Below are positions 9,833 to 18,288 of a DNA stretch of 45,027 bases, piece by piece (the stretch's first letter is position 1; each line of letters begins with the position of its first letter). The notes under the pieces are model-generated. The model searched no databases and was not told where the DNA came from. It saw nothing but the letters and a program-made list of their open reading frames with translations. Origin of the DNA: JAXHUH01 sp034211175 (GTDB lineage: Bacteria; Actinomycetota; Acidimicrobiia; Acidimicrobiales; CAIXPF01); contig JAXHUH010000040.1 in the NCBI GenBank assembly GCA_034211175.1, positions 1-45,027 on the forward strand, written 5' to 3'. The position numbers and the translations under genes are program-made.

Positions 9833-9914
9833 GCGTCAGCCCTCGCCGGCGCACCGATCCGTGCGGTGGGCGTCGGTCCTGTCGACCGGTGCGGGCGTCA
9901 GCCCTCGCCGGCGC
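9833..9914. repeat. 20-bp direct repeat at the WD40 gene 3' end
   Basis: GCGTCAGCCCTCGCCGGCGC occurs at 9833-9852 and again at 9895-9914, 62 bp apart. The second copy encodes the last codons (AGEG) and stop of the WD40 gene. The first would encode the same tail in another frame. The sequence between copies is not duplicated. Confidence 0.6.
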
Positions 9915-12657
9915 CCCAGATGCGGGCCGTGTGGTCCCGGGCCGAGGTGGCGAGCAGGGCGCCGTTGCGGGAGAAGTCGACGCTGAGCACCTCGCTGTCG
10001 TGGGCCTCGATCGTGCGGAGGAGCTGGGCCTCGATCGGGTCCCAGATGCGCAGCGTCCGGTCGCGCCCGACGCTCGCCAGCAGCGAGCCGTCGGGTGAGA
10101 ACGCCAGGTCCTCGACGACGTCGGTGTGGCCGTCGAACACCCGGAGCCGCTCGCCGTGGTCGGAGTCCCACAAGATGACCGTGTGGTCCCTCGACGCGGT
10201 CGCGAGGCACGAGCTGTCCGGCGTGAACGCGACGGCCGACACGACGTCGCGGTGGCCCGACAGCGTGGCGAGGTGCTCGCCGGTGGTCGGGTTCGACAGG
10301 CACACCGTCCGGTCGTAGCCGGTGGACGCGAGCAGCGCGCCGTCGTTCGAGAAGACGACGTCGAGGACGATGGCGCGGTGGCTGTCCATGACCGCGACCT
10401 CGGCGGCGGAGGCGACGTCCCACACCCGCACGGTGTGGTCGCGGCCCCCGGTCGCCAGCAGCCGACCGTCGGGGGAGAAGGCGACCGCCTCGACGACCGA
10501 CTCGTGGCCCCAGAAGGTGGCGAGCTCGTGGCCCTTCGCAGCGTCCCACAGGCGGGCCGAGTGGTCCCGCCCCGCCGTGGCGACGTGGTCGCCCGACGGG
10601 GAGAAGGCCAGGTCGACCACCCAGTCGGCATGACCCCGCAGCGCGGCGTCCGTCCTGCCGTCGATCTGCCACACGCGGGCGGTCCCGTCGTAGCTGGCGG
10701 TCGCCAGGCGCTTGTCGTCCGGGGCGAAGGCGACCGCGGGTACCCAGTAGGTGTGGCCCCGCAGCACGCGCAGCGGACGCAGCGAGGCGACGAAGCGGTC
10801 GCGCTCCTCCGTCGAGCGGCGCGTGCCGGTCGCAGGTGCCACGGCCCTGCTGGCGAGCCACAACCCCTTCGGTGACGCGGCGATGGCGCCGCCCTCGCCG
10901 ACCATGGCCAGCGACGTCAGCTCGCCGTGGTTGATCACGAGCGGCGGGTCGTAGCGCGACGACATGCGGATGTTGCCGTCGCCGTCGACATGGGGCCCCG
11001 ACGGCTCGACGTGGTCGGCGCCGGGGTCGTCGGCGTCGCCGTGGGCCGTCGGTCGGCCCTCGAGCTCCTCCATGGTGGGGAGGTGGTCGACGTCGCGCAG
11101 CTCCGCCGAGCCGGGTCGGTGGTCGGCACCCGCGCCGATGAGCGTGGCGAGACCGAGGCCGCCGATGCTCACGGTGCCCGTGGTCGCCGTCACGATCAGG
11201 CGGCCGTCGTCGGCCTGGCGGAGCGCGCTGATCCCCGTGAGGTCGAGGGCGAGCGGGTGGCGCCAACCGTGGCCAACGGGCCGCTGGTCGCCGCCACCGG
11301 CCAGGTGCACGGCGCGCCAGCCCCGGCCGAGCCGGTCGGCGAGGAGCTGGTACACGCGGCCGTCGTGGGCGAAGAACGGGCCGGGCGTGCCGCTGGTGAG
11401 CACCTCGACCTCGAAGGCCGCCAGGGTCCGGCAGTCGGCGCCCGCCGGGCCGACGGTCTCGATCGATCGGGTCCCGTCGCGCGTCAGCGGGGTCAGCGTC
11501 CACCGCGGCGGGCTCGGGTGGAGGACGTACAGCGCGCCGATGGCGGTCGCGGCGAGCGCGTCCTCGACGCTGGTGACCCGGGCCGACGGGAAGCGATCGG
11601 CGAACCACTCGCGCACCGCCGGTGACGCGCTGCCGCCACCGGCGAGCACGACCGCCGCCGGCCCCCGGTCGAGGCGCGCGTCGTCGACGGTCTCGTCGAT
11701 CGCCGAGGCGATGGCGTCGACCAGGGTCCTGTGGGCGGCGGCGAGGTCGTTGGGAAGGAGCGTGATGGCGACGTCGGCGGGCGATCGGAAGTGCACGGTG
11801 TGCTCGTCGTAGGTGCCGAGTGCGATCTTCGCCTCCTGCGCCATCTCGAAGCGCTCGGACGCGATCGTCCGCCAGCGGTCCTCCTCGGCGGCCTCGCGGC
11901 TGTCGGGAAGGGGAACGCCGGCCTGGGCGGCCTCCGCGGCTTCGCGCAGCCGTCGGGCCACGGCGGGGGAGGCGGCGGCCAGCCTCTCGAAGATCGTGCC
12001 CAGCAGCGCCTTCTCGACCGCCTTGGAGCCGGCCCGTGCCGTCCGGGGCTCGGTGAGGAGGCGACAGCCCCAGTCGCCTCCCTCCACGACGGCCACGTCG
12101 ACGTGACCGGCGCCGACGTCGACGACGATGGTGGGGACGCCGTGGGGCAGGTCGTTGCTCACCGCGTGGGCGAGGGCCTCGGCGGCGGCGACCGCGTGCA
12201 CGCGGGGTGCGTCGATGCCGGCTTCGGCGACCGCGGCCAGGAGTGCCGCCTCCTCGGGCCCGCCCGCCGGCCAGGCGGACGGTCGGGTCAGCACCAGGGC
12301 GTCGGGGGGACGGTCGTGCTGCTGGCGGGCGGGCGCGTAGGCCGCGGCCAGGAGGCGGGCGACGAGCGTGGTCAGCGGCACCTCCGAGCCGTCGGCGGCC
12401 GGGAGGTGCGCGCCGGGGTCGGTACCGAGCGCCGACTTGGGCTCGCGGATGCCGTGACGGGGGTTGCGGCCCAGCTCGGCGAGCGCCGCGGGGCCGATGA
12501 GCACCTCGGACGCGCCGCGGGCGTACACGGCGGAGAGGAGCGAACGGTGCCCGGCGACGGCCATGAGCCGGGCCGGAGCCTCCGGCGACCGCACACCGAC
12601 GACGGTGTCCGACTGGCCGAGGTCGATCGAGCACAACCAGCGAGAGCTCCGGGTCAC
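9898..12657 (-). CDS. Hsp70-like ATPase domain fused to a seven-bladed WD40 propeller
   Basis: Protein of about 919 residues. The N-terminal part (about 1-370) has the ASKHA/Hsp70 nucleotide-binding motifs: phosphate-1 SIDLGQSDTVVGV, EPKSALG (compare the FKRxLG of DnaK), phosphate-2 VVDVGAGHVDVAVVEGG, and adenosine motif VVLAGGGSASPAVREWF at about 334. A Gly/Asp-rich middle region follows. Residues about 628-919 hold seven WD40 repeats, each about 42 residues with GH near the start and DHTVRVWD-type ends, enough to close one propeller. No membrane segment is visible. A chaperone-like ATPase that recruits partners through the propeller is inference. GTG at 12657 begins just before the first conserved strand; the frame is open to 12888, but that part is low-quality Arg/Gly sequence. 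A GGGGGG run lies upstream of the chosen GTG. Confidence 0.85.
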   Translation of the reverse strand: MTRSSRWLCSIDLGQSDTVVGVRSPEAPARLMAVAGHRSLLSAVYARGASEVLIGPAALAELGRNPRHGIREPKSALGTDPGAHLPAADGSEVPLTTLVARLLAAAYAPARQQHDRPPDALVLTRPSAWPAGGPEEAALLAAVAEAGIDAPRVHAVAAAEALAHAVSNDLPHGVPTIVVDVGAGHVDVAVVEGGDWGCRLLTEPRTARAGSKAVEKALLGTIFERLAAASPAVARRLREAAEAAQAGVPLPDSREAAEEDRWRTIASERFEMAQEAKIALGTYDEHTVHFRSPADVAITLLPNDLAAAHRTLVDAIASAIDETVDDARLDRGPAAVVLAGGGSASPAVREWFADRFPSARVTSVEDALAATAIGALYVLHPSPPRWTLTPLTRDGTRSIETVGPAGADCRTLAAFEVEVLTSGTPGPFFAHDGRVYQLLADRLGRGWRAVHLAGGGDQRPVGHGWRHPLALDLTGISALRQADDGRLIVTATTGTVSIGGLGLATLIGAGADHRPGSAELRDVDHLPTMEELEGRPTAHGDADDPGADHVEPSGPHVDGDGNIRMSSRYDPPLVINHGELTSLAMVGEGGAIAASPKGLWLASRAVAPATGTRRSTEERDRFVASLRPLRVLRGHTYWVPAVAFAPDDKRLATASYDGTARVWQIDGRTDAALRGHADWVVDLAFSPSGDHVATAGRDHSARLWDAAKGHELATFWGHESVVEAVAFSPDGRLLATGGRDHTVRVWDVASAAEVAVMDSHRAIVLDVVFSNDGALLASTGYDRTVCLSNPTTGEHLATLSGHRDVVSAVAFTPDSSCLATASRDHTVILWDSDHGERLRVFDGHTDVVEDLAFSPDGSLLASVGRDRTLRIWDPIEAQLLRTIEAHDSEVLSVDFSRNGALLATSARDHTARIWGAGEG

Positions 12658-12925
12658 CGCCCGGGCCCCCCGGCGTCGGACGTGGCGACCCACGGCGGAC
12701 GGCGTCGTCGGCCGCCCCGGCACGACACGGGCGTGGGGATCGTTCGGTTCACCACCGGGGTAACGGCCGTCCAGCGTGGTTCGTTGAACGAATGCCCCGA
12801 GGCCGTGGTGCCGCCGGACCGCCCCCGTTGCGCCCGCCCGGTCGCCTTCGCCCGGTCGTGGTACCCCGTTGCGGGGATCGGTCGGCAACGATGGTCTTCA
12901 GCCGGGCCGCTCGTGTACCGATGCC

Positions 12926-14254
12926 ATGTCCGTGGTGATGAGCGGATCGCAGCCGATCACGTCCGCGCTGAGCGAGGAGTTCGGCCGGATCATCGCGTCC
13001 CGCTCCGTTCGTGCCCTCTTCCAGCCGGTCGTCGACCTGTCCACGGGCGAGGTCCTCGGGTTCGAGGCCTTGGCGCGGGGGCCCGAGGGCTCGATCTTCG
13101 AGTCGCCCGCCAACCTGTTCGGGGCCGCCTACCAGCTCGGCATGGTCGGTGAGCTCGACTGGGCGTGCCGCGCCGCGGCGTTCCGCAGCGCGTTCGAGGC
13201 CCGCCTGCACCCGTCGCTCACCTTGTTCGTCAACACCGAGCCCCCTGCGCTCGGGTATCCGTGCCCGGAGGACCTGCGGGCGATCGTCAATCGGGCCGAG
13301 GCCCGCCTGCGGGTCATCCTCGAGTTCGACGAGCGCGCGGTGGTGACCGATCCGGCGGAGCTGCTCGCGTCGGTCGGCCGGGCGCGCTCGGTGCTGTGGG
13401 GGGTGGGCCTCGACCAGGTCGGCAAGTCGCCGCGCAGCCTCGCGGTGCTGCCGTTCGTCCACCCGGACGTGATCAAGCTCGACATCGCGCCCCTGCACTC
13501 GCTCGGCCGGGTCGAGGTCTCCCAGATCGTGAACGCCGTGCTCAGCCAGGCCGATCGCACGGACGCGGTCGTGGTGGTGCAGGGCATTCAGGACATCGCG
13601 GACGTGCAGTTCGCGCGATCACTGGGTGCCCGTGTCGGTCAGGGCCACCACCTCGGCCAGCCGGATGAACTACCAACTGACACCAAGGCGCCGCACAGCG
13701 TAGTTAGCTTCGTGCCGAACCCACCGCTGTCCGAGCCGGCGGAGACGCCGTACGGGTTGGTCACCGAAACGCGGCAGCCGCACACGGTCTCGATGGCTCA
13801 TCTGCAACGAATCGCGATGAACCTCGAGTACTCGTTGCTGGACTCCCAGGTGCCGAGAATGCTGCTGGCGAGCGTGCAGCACATACGGTACTTCAGCGAC
13901 TCGATGCGCTCACGTTATGAGCGCTTGGCACGCGTTGCTCCGCTGACCGCCGTCGTCGGGGTCGGCGTGCCCGATGAGCTCGGGGAAGGGGTCCGCGGCG
14001 CGGCGATCGACGCCGCGGACGCACTGGCCCGAGAGTACTGCGTGGTGGTCGTGGGACCGCATTTCACAGGAGCGCTGGTCGCCAGGGACCAGGGCGACAC
14101 CGGGCCCGATCACCAACGCTCCTACGACATGGTGCTCACGTACGAGCGCGACCTCGTGCTCGAGGCGGCCCGCTCGTTGCTCCACCGCGTGACGCGACCG
14201 GTGATGGATCACATCGAAGCGGCCGGGCGCGCCGAACGGGGCCCTGATCGATGA
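12926..14254 (+). CDS. Degenerate EAL domain plus DICT sensory domain
   Basis: Protein of 442 residues. Residues about 20-250 align with an EAL phosphodiesterase fold (FQPVVDLSTGEVLGFEALARG, VIKLDIAPL). Key metal and catalytic residues are altered: the ELTE position reads LEFDE, DDFGTG reads GLDQVG, EGVE reads QGIQD and QGYYF reads GQGHHLG. Cyclic-di-GMP hydrolysis is therefore unlikely, though ligand binding may remain. Residues about 290-420 (SRYERLARVAPLTAVVGVG, REYCVVVVGPHFTGALVARD) look like a DICT domain, known from diguanylate cyclase and two-component proteins. The ATG at 12926 has no clear Shine-Dalgarno sequence. It diverges from the WD40 gene. Base composition becomes AT-richer after about 13,660. 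Confidence 0.8.
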   Translation: MSVVMSGSQPITSALSEEFGRIIASRSVRALFQPVVDLSTGEVLGFEALARGPEGSIFESPANLFGAAYQLGMVGELDWACRAAAFRSAFEARLHPSLTLFVNTEPPALGYPCPEDLRAIVNRAEARLRVILEFDERAVVTDPAELLASVGRARSVLWGVGLDQVGKSPRSLAVLPFVHPDVIKLDIAPLHSLGRVEVSQIVNAVLSQADRTDAVVVVQGIQDIADVQFARSLGARVGQGHHLGQPDELPTDTKAPHSVVSFVPNPPLSEPAETPYGLVTETRQPHTVSMAHLQRIAMNLEYSLLDSQVPRMLLASVQHIRYFSDSMRSRYERLARVAPLTAVVGVGVPDELGEGVRGAAIDAADALAREYCVVVVGPHFTGALVARDQGDTGPDHQRSYDMVLTYERDLVLEAARSLLHRVTRPVMDHIEAAGRAERGPDR

Positions 14255-14528
14255 TCAGTGGAGTGATGGTCTGTCCAAAGAGCAGCACGAATCATCGTAT
14301 GTTTCCCGCGACGACCACTCGGAGCATCGGAGAATGCGCAATCATGGCTCCGAGGCCTAATTGCCCCACGCCCGGTGGTCAATATTGCACGGCCGGAGAG
14401 GTGATGGGCGTTCGGGAGGTGTCTGCATGAGACAGATCACGACATGAGACGGAACTGACGATCGTTAGTCGTATCTGCATCCATGGGTGCGGCTCATTAG
14501 TACTGAATGGTGACGAACGGAGGACACG
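14255..14528. other. AT-richer intergenic regulatory region
   Basis: This 274-nt gap has clearly lower GC than its surroundings. It contains direct repeats ATGAGAC at 14427-14433 and 14444-14450 (17 bp apart), a near-palindrome at 14454-14469, and TCTGCAT twice. No gene was found in it. Confidence 0.5.
14454..14469. promoter_or_regulatory. Near-palindromic operator candidate
   Basis: ACTGACGATCGTTAGT is symmetric at 14 of 16 positions around a perfect ACGATCGT core. It lies about 60 nt upstream of the methyltransferase start and fits a site for a dimeric repressor. Confidence 0.45.
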
Positions 14529-15617
14529 GTGACGACAGTGGGGGGCCACGGTCTGATCCCCGATAGCGATGACCGCGCAGAGGTCGCGCAGGCCCGGGTG
14601 CTCGCCGCGCTCGACGGCGGCGCGCTCGCGCTGCTGTTGGCCATCGGGCATCAGACGGGACTGCTCGACACGATGGCGACCCGCGCCCGGGTCTCGACGG
14701 CCGAGCTGGCCGTCACCTCGGGCTGCGAGCGATCGTACGTCCGTGCCTGGCTGGTGGGGATGGCCAGCGCCGGCGTGGTCGATCATCACGACGACACCGA
14801 CGAGTGGGAGCTCCCGCGCTCGGTGGCCGGCCTGGTCAGTCGCGACGGCGGGGCACGCAACATCGCGGCGTTCGCCCAGACGATCCCCGTGCTCGCCGAG
14901 AACCTCGAGCGCGTCGGTGACTGCTTCCACCACGGCGGCGGTCTCGCACCCTCACGGACGAGCCACATGCGCACGCTCGCCTCCGAGCTGACGGGCGTGA
15001 ACTACGACGAGCGCCTCATCGACACGGTGCTCGCCTCGATCCCCGGGCTGCTGGGCGCACTGCACGAGGGCATCCGGGTCGTCGACCTCGGCTGTGGCTC
15101 CGGCCGCGCGGTCAACCTGATCGCGGAGACCTTCACGTTCTGCGACGTCGTCGGCTACGACATCGCGCGCGACGGCATCGCCGTGGCGGCCGCCGAAGCG
15201 GCCACCCGGGGCGCGGACAACGCCCGGTTCGAGACCGCGGACGTCCGCTCGGTCGCGGAGCCGGGCACCTTCGACCTGGCGATGACGCTGTTCTCCGCGT
15301 TCCACCAGCCCGACCCGGCCGGTGTGCTGCGGGCGGCCCACCGCCTGCTGCGATCGGGTGGTCGGCTGCTGCTCGGCGACTCGGTCCGCCTGACGACGGA
15401 GCAGTACGCGGACCCGAACGCGACCTTCACGTCGGTCATGCAGTGCATGTACGTCCTGCCCTCGCTGAGCGTCGGCGGGGAGGGCGAGGAGCGCGACGTC
15501 CCCGACGAGGACGAGATCGTCGAGGCCCTGGTGGCGGCCGGCTTCGTCGACGTCGAGGTGCTCCGGCCCGAGCGGGCGCCCATCGGTGTCGGCTACGTGA
15601 CCGCCGTCCGCCCGTAG
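14529..15617 (+). CDS. Winged-helix/SAM-dependent methyltransferase
   Basis: Protein of 362 residues. The N-terminal region (about 15-100) is a winged-helix-like dimerisation domain (TGLLDTMATRARVSTAELA, then SYVRAWLVGMASAGVV). The C-terminal region is a class I methyltransferase: motif I VVDLGCGSGRAVNLIA, acidic loop VVGYDIA, motif post-I ETADVRS, motif III LLRSGGRLLLGDS. The arrangement resembles Mycobacterium tuberculosis Rv2258c-type enzymes; the substrate is unknown. GTG at 14529 is set by GGAGGA (14519-14524) 4 nt upstream. A strong hairpin follows the stop. The upstream gap with repeats suggests it is a separately regulated single gene. Confidence 0.9.
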   Translation: MTTVGGHGLIPDSDDRAEVAQARVLAALDGGALALLLAIGHQTGLLDTMATRARVSTAELAVTSGCERSYVRAWLVGMASAGVVDHHDDTDEWELPRSVAGLVSRDGGARNIAAFAQTIPVLAENLERVGDCFHHGGGLAPSRTSHMRTLASELTGVNYDERLIDTVLASIPGLLGALHEGIRVVDLGCGSGRAVNLIAETFTFCDVVGYDIARDGIAVAAAEAATRGADNARFETADVRSVAEPGTFDLAMTLFSAFHQPDPAGVLRAAHRLLRSGGRLLLGDSVRLTTEQYADPNATFTSVMQCMYVLPSLSVGGEGEERDVPDEDEIVEALVAAGFVDVEVLRPERAPIGVGYVTAVRP

Positions 15618-15627
15618 CGGTCGGCGC

Positions 15628-15657
15628 CTCGCCGGCGCCCCGCAGGGCACCGGCGAG
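15628..15657. terminator. Bidirectional terminator hairpin
   Basis: CTCGCCGGCGCCC (15628-15640) pairs with GGGCACCGGCGAG (15645-15657) over 13 positions with one mismatch and a CGCA loop. It lies between convergent methyltransferase and acyl-CoA dehydrogenase genes. Confidence 0.7.
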
Positions 15658-15671
15658 AGGTGGGCGACGCC

Positions 15672-17243
15672 TCAGTCGGCGAGGAGCCGCCGGGCGATCA
15701 CCTTGAGGCAGAGGGTCTCGTCCGCGCCCTCGAAGATCGACAGCACGCGGGCGTCGACGTAGTAGCGGCTGACGTCGTACTCCTCGGCGAAGCCCATGCC
15801 GCCGTGGATCTGCAGCGCCTCGCGCGCCACCCACTCCGCGGCCTTGCACACGTACGCCTTGATCATCGACGCCTCGAGCTGGCCCTCGCCCTTGGCCATC
15901 AGGCGGCCGACGGCGTAGGAGAACTGCCGCGACGCCGTGATGAGCGTGACCATGCGGGCGAGCTTGGCCTGGGTGAGCTGGTACTCGGCGATCGGCTGGC
16001 CGAAGACGACCCGGTCGGCCGCGTAGTCGCGGGCGCTCTCGTACGCGGCCTGCATGACGCCGATGGCGCGGGCCGCGGTCTGGAGGCGGCCGTTCTCGAA
16101 CCCGGCCATCTGGAAGTAGAAGCCGCGGCCGAGCCCGTCCTCGCCGCCGATCAGGTTCTCGGAGGGAACGAACCAGTTGTCGAACGCCAGCTCGTAGCTG
16201 TGCATCCCGCGGTAGCCGATCGTGTCGATCGGTCGGCCCTCGATCGTGCCGTCGTTCTCCTCGAACCGGAAGCCGTGGCCCTCGCCGCGGGGCTTCGGGA
16301 CGATGAAGATGCTCAGGCCGCGGTGGGCCTTGCTGCGGTCGGGGTCGGTGCGGGCGAGGACCATGAGCACGTCGGCGCGGGCCGCGAAGGTGCACCACGT
16401 CTTGACGCCGTTGATCCGCCAGCCGCCGTCGACCTGGGTGGCGGTGACCTTGATGCCGGCGACGTCGGAGCCGTAGTCGGGCTCGGTGACCGCGACGGCG
16501 GCCATGATCGAACCGCTGGCCAGCTGCGGCAGCCAGTGCGCCTTCTGCTCGTCGGTGCCGCCGGCCTCGATGGCTCGGGCGAGGATCTCCGGTCGGGTGA
16601 TCAGCGAGCCGCCGGCGCCGAGCGAGGCCCGGGACAGCTCCTCGGTGGCGATGACCATGCCGAGGTAGTCGCTCTCGGTGCCCGACGCGAACCCGCCGTG
16701 GGACTCGGGGATCGACAGCCCGAAGGCGCCCATCTCGCCGAGGCCGGAGATGATGTCCTCACCGATGTCGTCGTTGTGGCGGTGGATGTGCTCGGCGACC
16801 GGGGCGATCTTCTCCTCGGCGAAGCGCCGGAACGCGTCCTGGACCATCTCGAAGTCGCTGTCGAGGTGGCGGGGGCCCTCGGTGTCGGCGAACGACGCCA
16901 GGAAGGCGGGGTCGCGGTAGCGGCTCACGAAGTCGCGGGTGGCGTCGAGCGTGGACGGCTCGATGCCCCAGTCGGCTTCGCGGCCCCAGGTCTTGGCGGC
17001 GAGGTCGGCGGTCATGTCGGCGACGAACGCGGCGACGATCTTGGCCTCGAGCTCCCCGGACGAGCCGTAGTCGAGCAGGCTGCGCGCGGTGGCGACGGCG
17101 GATGCGGCGTGGGCGACGTCGTAGGCCAGGACCTGGTGGGCGTCGACGTCGGGCACGGCCTTGAGACGCTCGACCGCCGCGTTGACGACCTCGTGGGTCT
17201 TCTCGACGACGGAGGCGGCTTCGGTGAGGTCGACGGTCGTCAT
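15672..17243 (-). CDS. Acyl-CoA dehydrogenase with helical N-terminal extension (methylsuccinyl-CoA dehydrogenase-like)
   Basis: Protein of 523 residues. The C-terminal 390 residues are a complete FAD-dependent acyl-CoA dehydrogenase: VAVTEPDYGSD, GVKTWCTFA, RVVFGQPIAEYQ, the QIHGGMGF stretch, and the catalytic Glu position in SIFEGADE. About 130 extra N-terminal residues form a helical region (VLAYDVAHAASAVATARSLLDYG). An extension of this size is known from (2S)-methylsuccinyl-CoA dehydrogenase of the ethylmalonyl-CoA pathway, and a MaoC protein of the matching type lies 1 kb away. The specific substrate is therefore a reasoned guess. The ATG at 17243 is fixed by a TACGCT box 7 nt upstream. 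Confidence 0.88.
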   Translation of the reverse strand: MTTVDLTEAASVVEKTHEVVNAAVERLKAVPDVDAHQVLAYDVAHAASAVATARSLLDYGSSGELEAKIVAAFVADMTADLAAKTWGREADWGIEPSTLDATRDFVSRYRDPAFLASFADTEGPRHLDSDFEMVQDAFRRFAEEKIAPVAEHIHRHNDDIGEDIISGLGEMGAFGLSIPESHGGFASGTESDYLGMVIATEELSRASLGAGGSLITRPEILARAIEAGGTDEQKAHWLPQLASGSIMAAVAVTEPDYGSDVAGIKVTATQVDGGWRINGVKTWCTFAARADVLMVLARTDPDRSKAHRGLSIFIVPKPRGEGHGFRFEENDGTIEGRPIDTIGYRGMHSYELAFDNWFVPSENLIGGEDGLGRGFYFQMAGFENGRLQTAARAIGVMQAAYESARDYAADRVVFGQPIAEYQLTQAKLARMVTLITASRQFSYAVGRLMAKGEGQLEASMIKAYVCKAAEWVAREALQIHGGMGFAEEYDVSRYYVDARVLSIFEGADETLCLKVIARRLLAD

Positions 17244-17250
17244 GGGCCGG

Positions 17251-17256
17251 AGCGTA
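17251..17256 (-). promoter_or_regulatory. -10 box of leaderless promoter for the acyl-CoA dehydrogenase
   Basis: TACGCT on the minus strand ends 7 nt before the ATG at 17243, with no Shine-Dalgarno sequence. Confidence 0.5.
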
Positions 17257-17334
17257 CTGCGCCGACCCACCTCTCCTCCCAATCGCCGGGCCGGTTGTTG
17301 ACGAAGTGGCAGCGCGCCTCACGCCGCCCGGCGT

Positions 17335-17354
17335 CTCGGGTCGCGGCGCCCGAG
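17335..17354. terminator. Hairpin after the alpha/beta hydrolase gene
   Basis: CTCGGG (17335-17340) pairs with CCCGAG (17349-17354). A second small stem, ACGCCG/CGGCGT, lies just beside it. Both are downstream of the minus-strand hydrolase stop. Confidence 0.4.
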
Positions 17355-17386
17355 GCATCCGGCCGGGCCTGCGGGTTGACTCCCGG

Positions 17387-18148
17387 TCAGCCGCCGATGA
17401 GCACGGTGACCGTGTCGGCCATCGCGTCGGCGTCCGCCGCGGCGCCGACGTGGTCCGCACCCTCGACGACGAGGTGGGCGGCACCGGCGCGCTGGGCCAG
17501 GTCGCTCGCCGTCTCGAGCGCGGCGAACCCGTCCTCGGTCGAGTCCTCGCTGCCGGTGACGAAGAGGAGCCGCTCGCCGGCCGGCAGCTCGACGGCGCGC
17601 AGGTCGTCCGCCGCCCACGCCTCGAACTGGGCGTCGACGTAGGCGGCCGCCTCCGGGGACGCGCCGCCGATGGCCGGGCGGAGGAAGGCGTGGGCCGATT
17701 CGAGCCCGACCCGGCTGTGGCGGGCGGTGAGACGGAAGAACCCTGCGGCGGCCAGGGCGAGCCCGTTGCACCCGATGAGCGCGAGCCGGCCGACCCGGTC
17801 GGGCGTGGCGGCGGCCAGCGCGAGTGCGTGGCCCGCGCCCATCGAGAAGCCGACGACGTCGGCCCGCCCGACGCCGAGCGCGTCGAGGGTGGCGACGAGG
17901 TCGCCGGCCGCCGGCCGGCCGGTGAGCAGGGTTGGGTCACTCACCGCGCTGCTCTCACCTCGGCCGCGGGCGTCGACCGCGATCGTCCGACGGCCCGCGG
18001 CCGCGAACGCCTCGTACCAACCGTTGGCGCCGAACGTCGTGGCGCAGCCCCCGCCGATGCCGTGGAGCAGCACGACGGCGGGGCCGTCGCCCCGGTCATC
18101 GTGGGTGATCGTGAGGCCGTCGCGCTCGATGCTGCCGGTTCCGCTCAT
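17387..18148 (-). CDS. Alpha/beta hydrolase
   Basis: Protein of 253 residues with a complete alpha/beta hydrolase framework: oxyanion-hole segment VVLLHGIGGG, nucleophile elbow GFSMGAG (Ser), acid candidate in TGSEDSTED, and the terminal His in EGADHVG. There is no signal peptide, so it is cytoplasmic. Substrate specificity cannot be read from sequence. It lies between the acyl-CoA dehydrogenase and the divergent MaoC gene, so a thioesterase or esterase role in acyl-CoA metabolism is possible but unproven. The ATG at 18148 follows a TACCGT box by 8 nt. Confidence 0.9.
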   Translation of the reverse strand: MSGTGSIERDGLTITHDDRGDGPAVVLLHGIGGGCATTFGANGWYEAFAAAGRRTIAVDARGRGESSAVSDPTLLTGRPAAGDLVATLDALGVGRADVVGFSMGAGHALALAAATPDRVGRLALIGCNGLALAAAGFFRLTARHSRVGLESAHAFLRPAIGGASPEAAAYVDAQFEAWAADDLRAVELPAGERLLFVTGSEDSTEDGFAALETASDLAQRAGAAHLVVEGADHVGAAADADAMADTVTVLIGG

Positions 18149-18156
18149 CGCCGGCC

Positions 18157-18162
18157 ACGGTA
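18157..18162 (-). promoter_or_regulatory. -10 box for the alpha/beta hydrolase
   Basis: TACCGT on the minus strand ends 8 nt before the ATG at 18148. On the opposite strand TACGCT at 18247-18252 is the matching candidate for the divergent MaoC gene. Confidence 0.4.
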
Positions 18163-18288
18163 CGCGACACGGAAGGGGCCGCCGGTCGGTGCCGGCCGGG
18201 CCGGGCCCGATCGGCCCGCCGTTGGTCGTGGCCGGCGTCGGTTCTCTACGCTCGCCGGTCGCACGTGCGACCCCGCGGAGGAGAACCG

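Noticed and set aside
9836..12634. A 932-codon frame parallel to the WD40 gene
   Set aside because: Arg/Pro-rich out-of-frame shadow of the Hsp70/WD40 gene.
15660..17642. A 660-codon plus-strand open frame opposite the acyl-CoA dehydrogenase
   Set aside because: Low-complexity Gly/Arg/Val-rich product, a typical antisense shadow in high-GC DNA; the minus-strand gene is clearly real.
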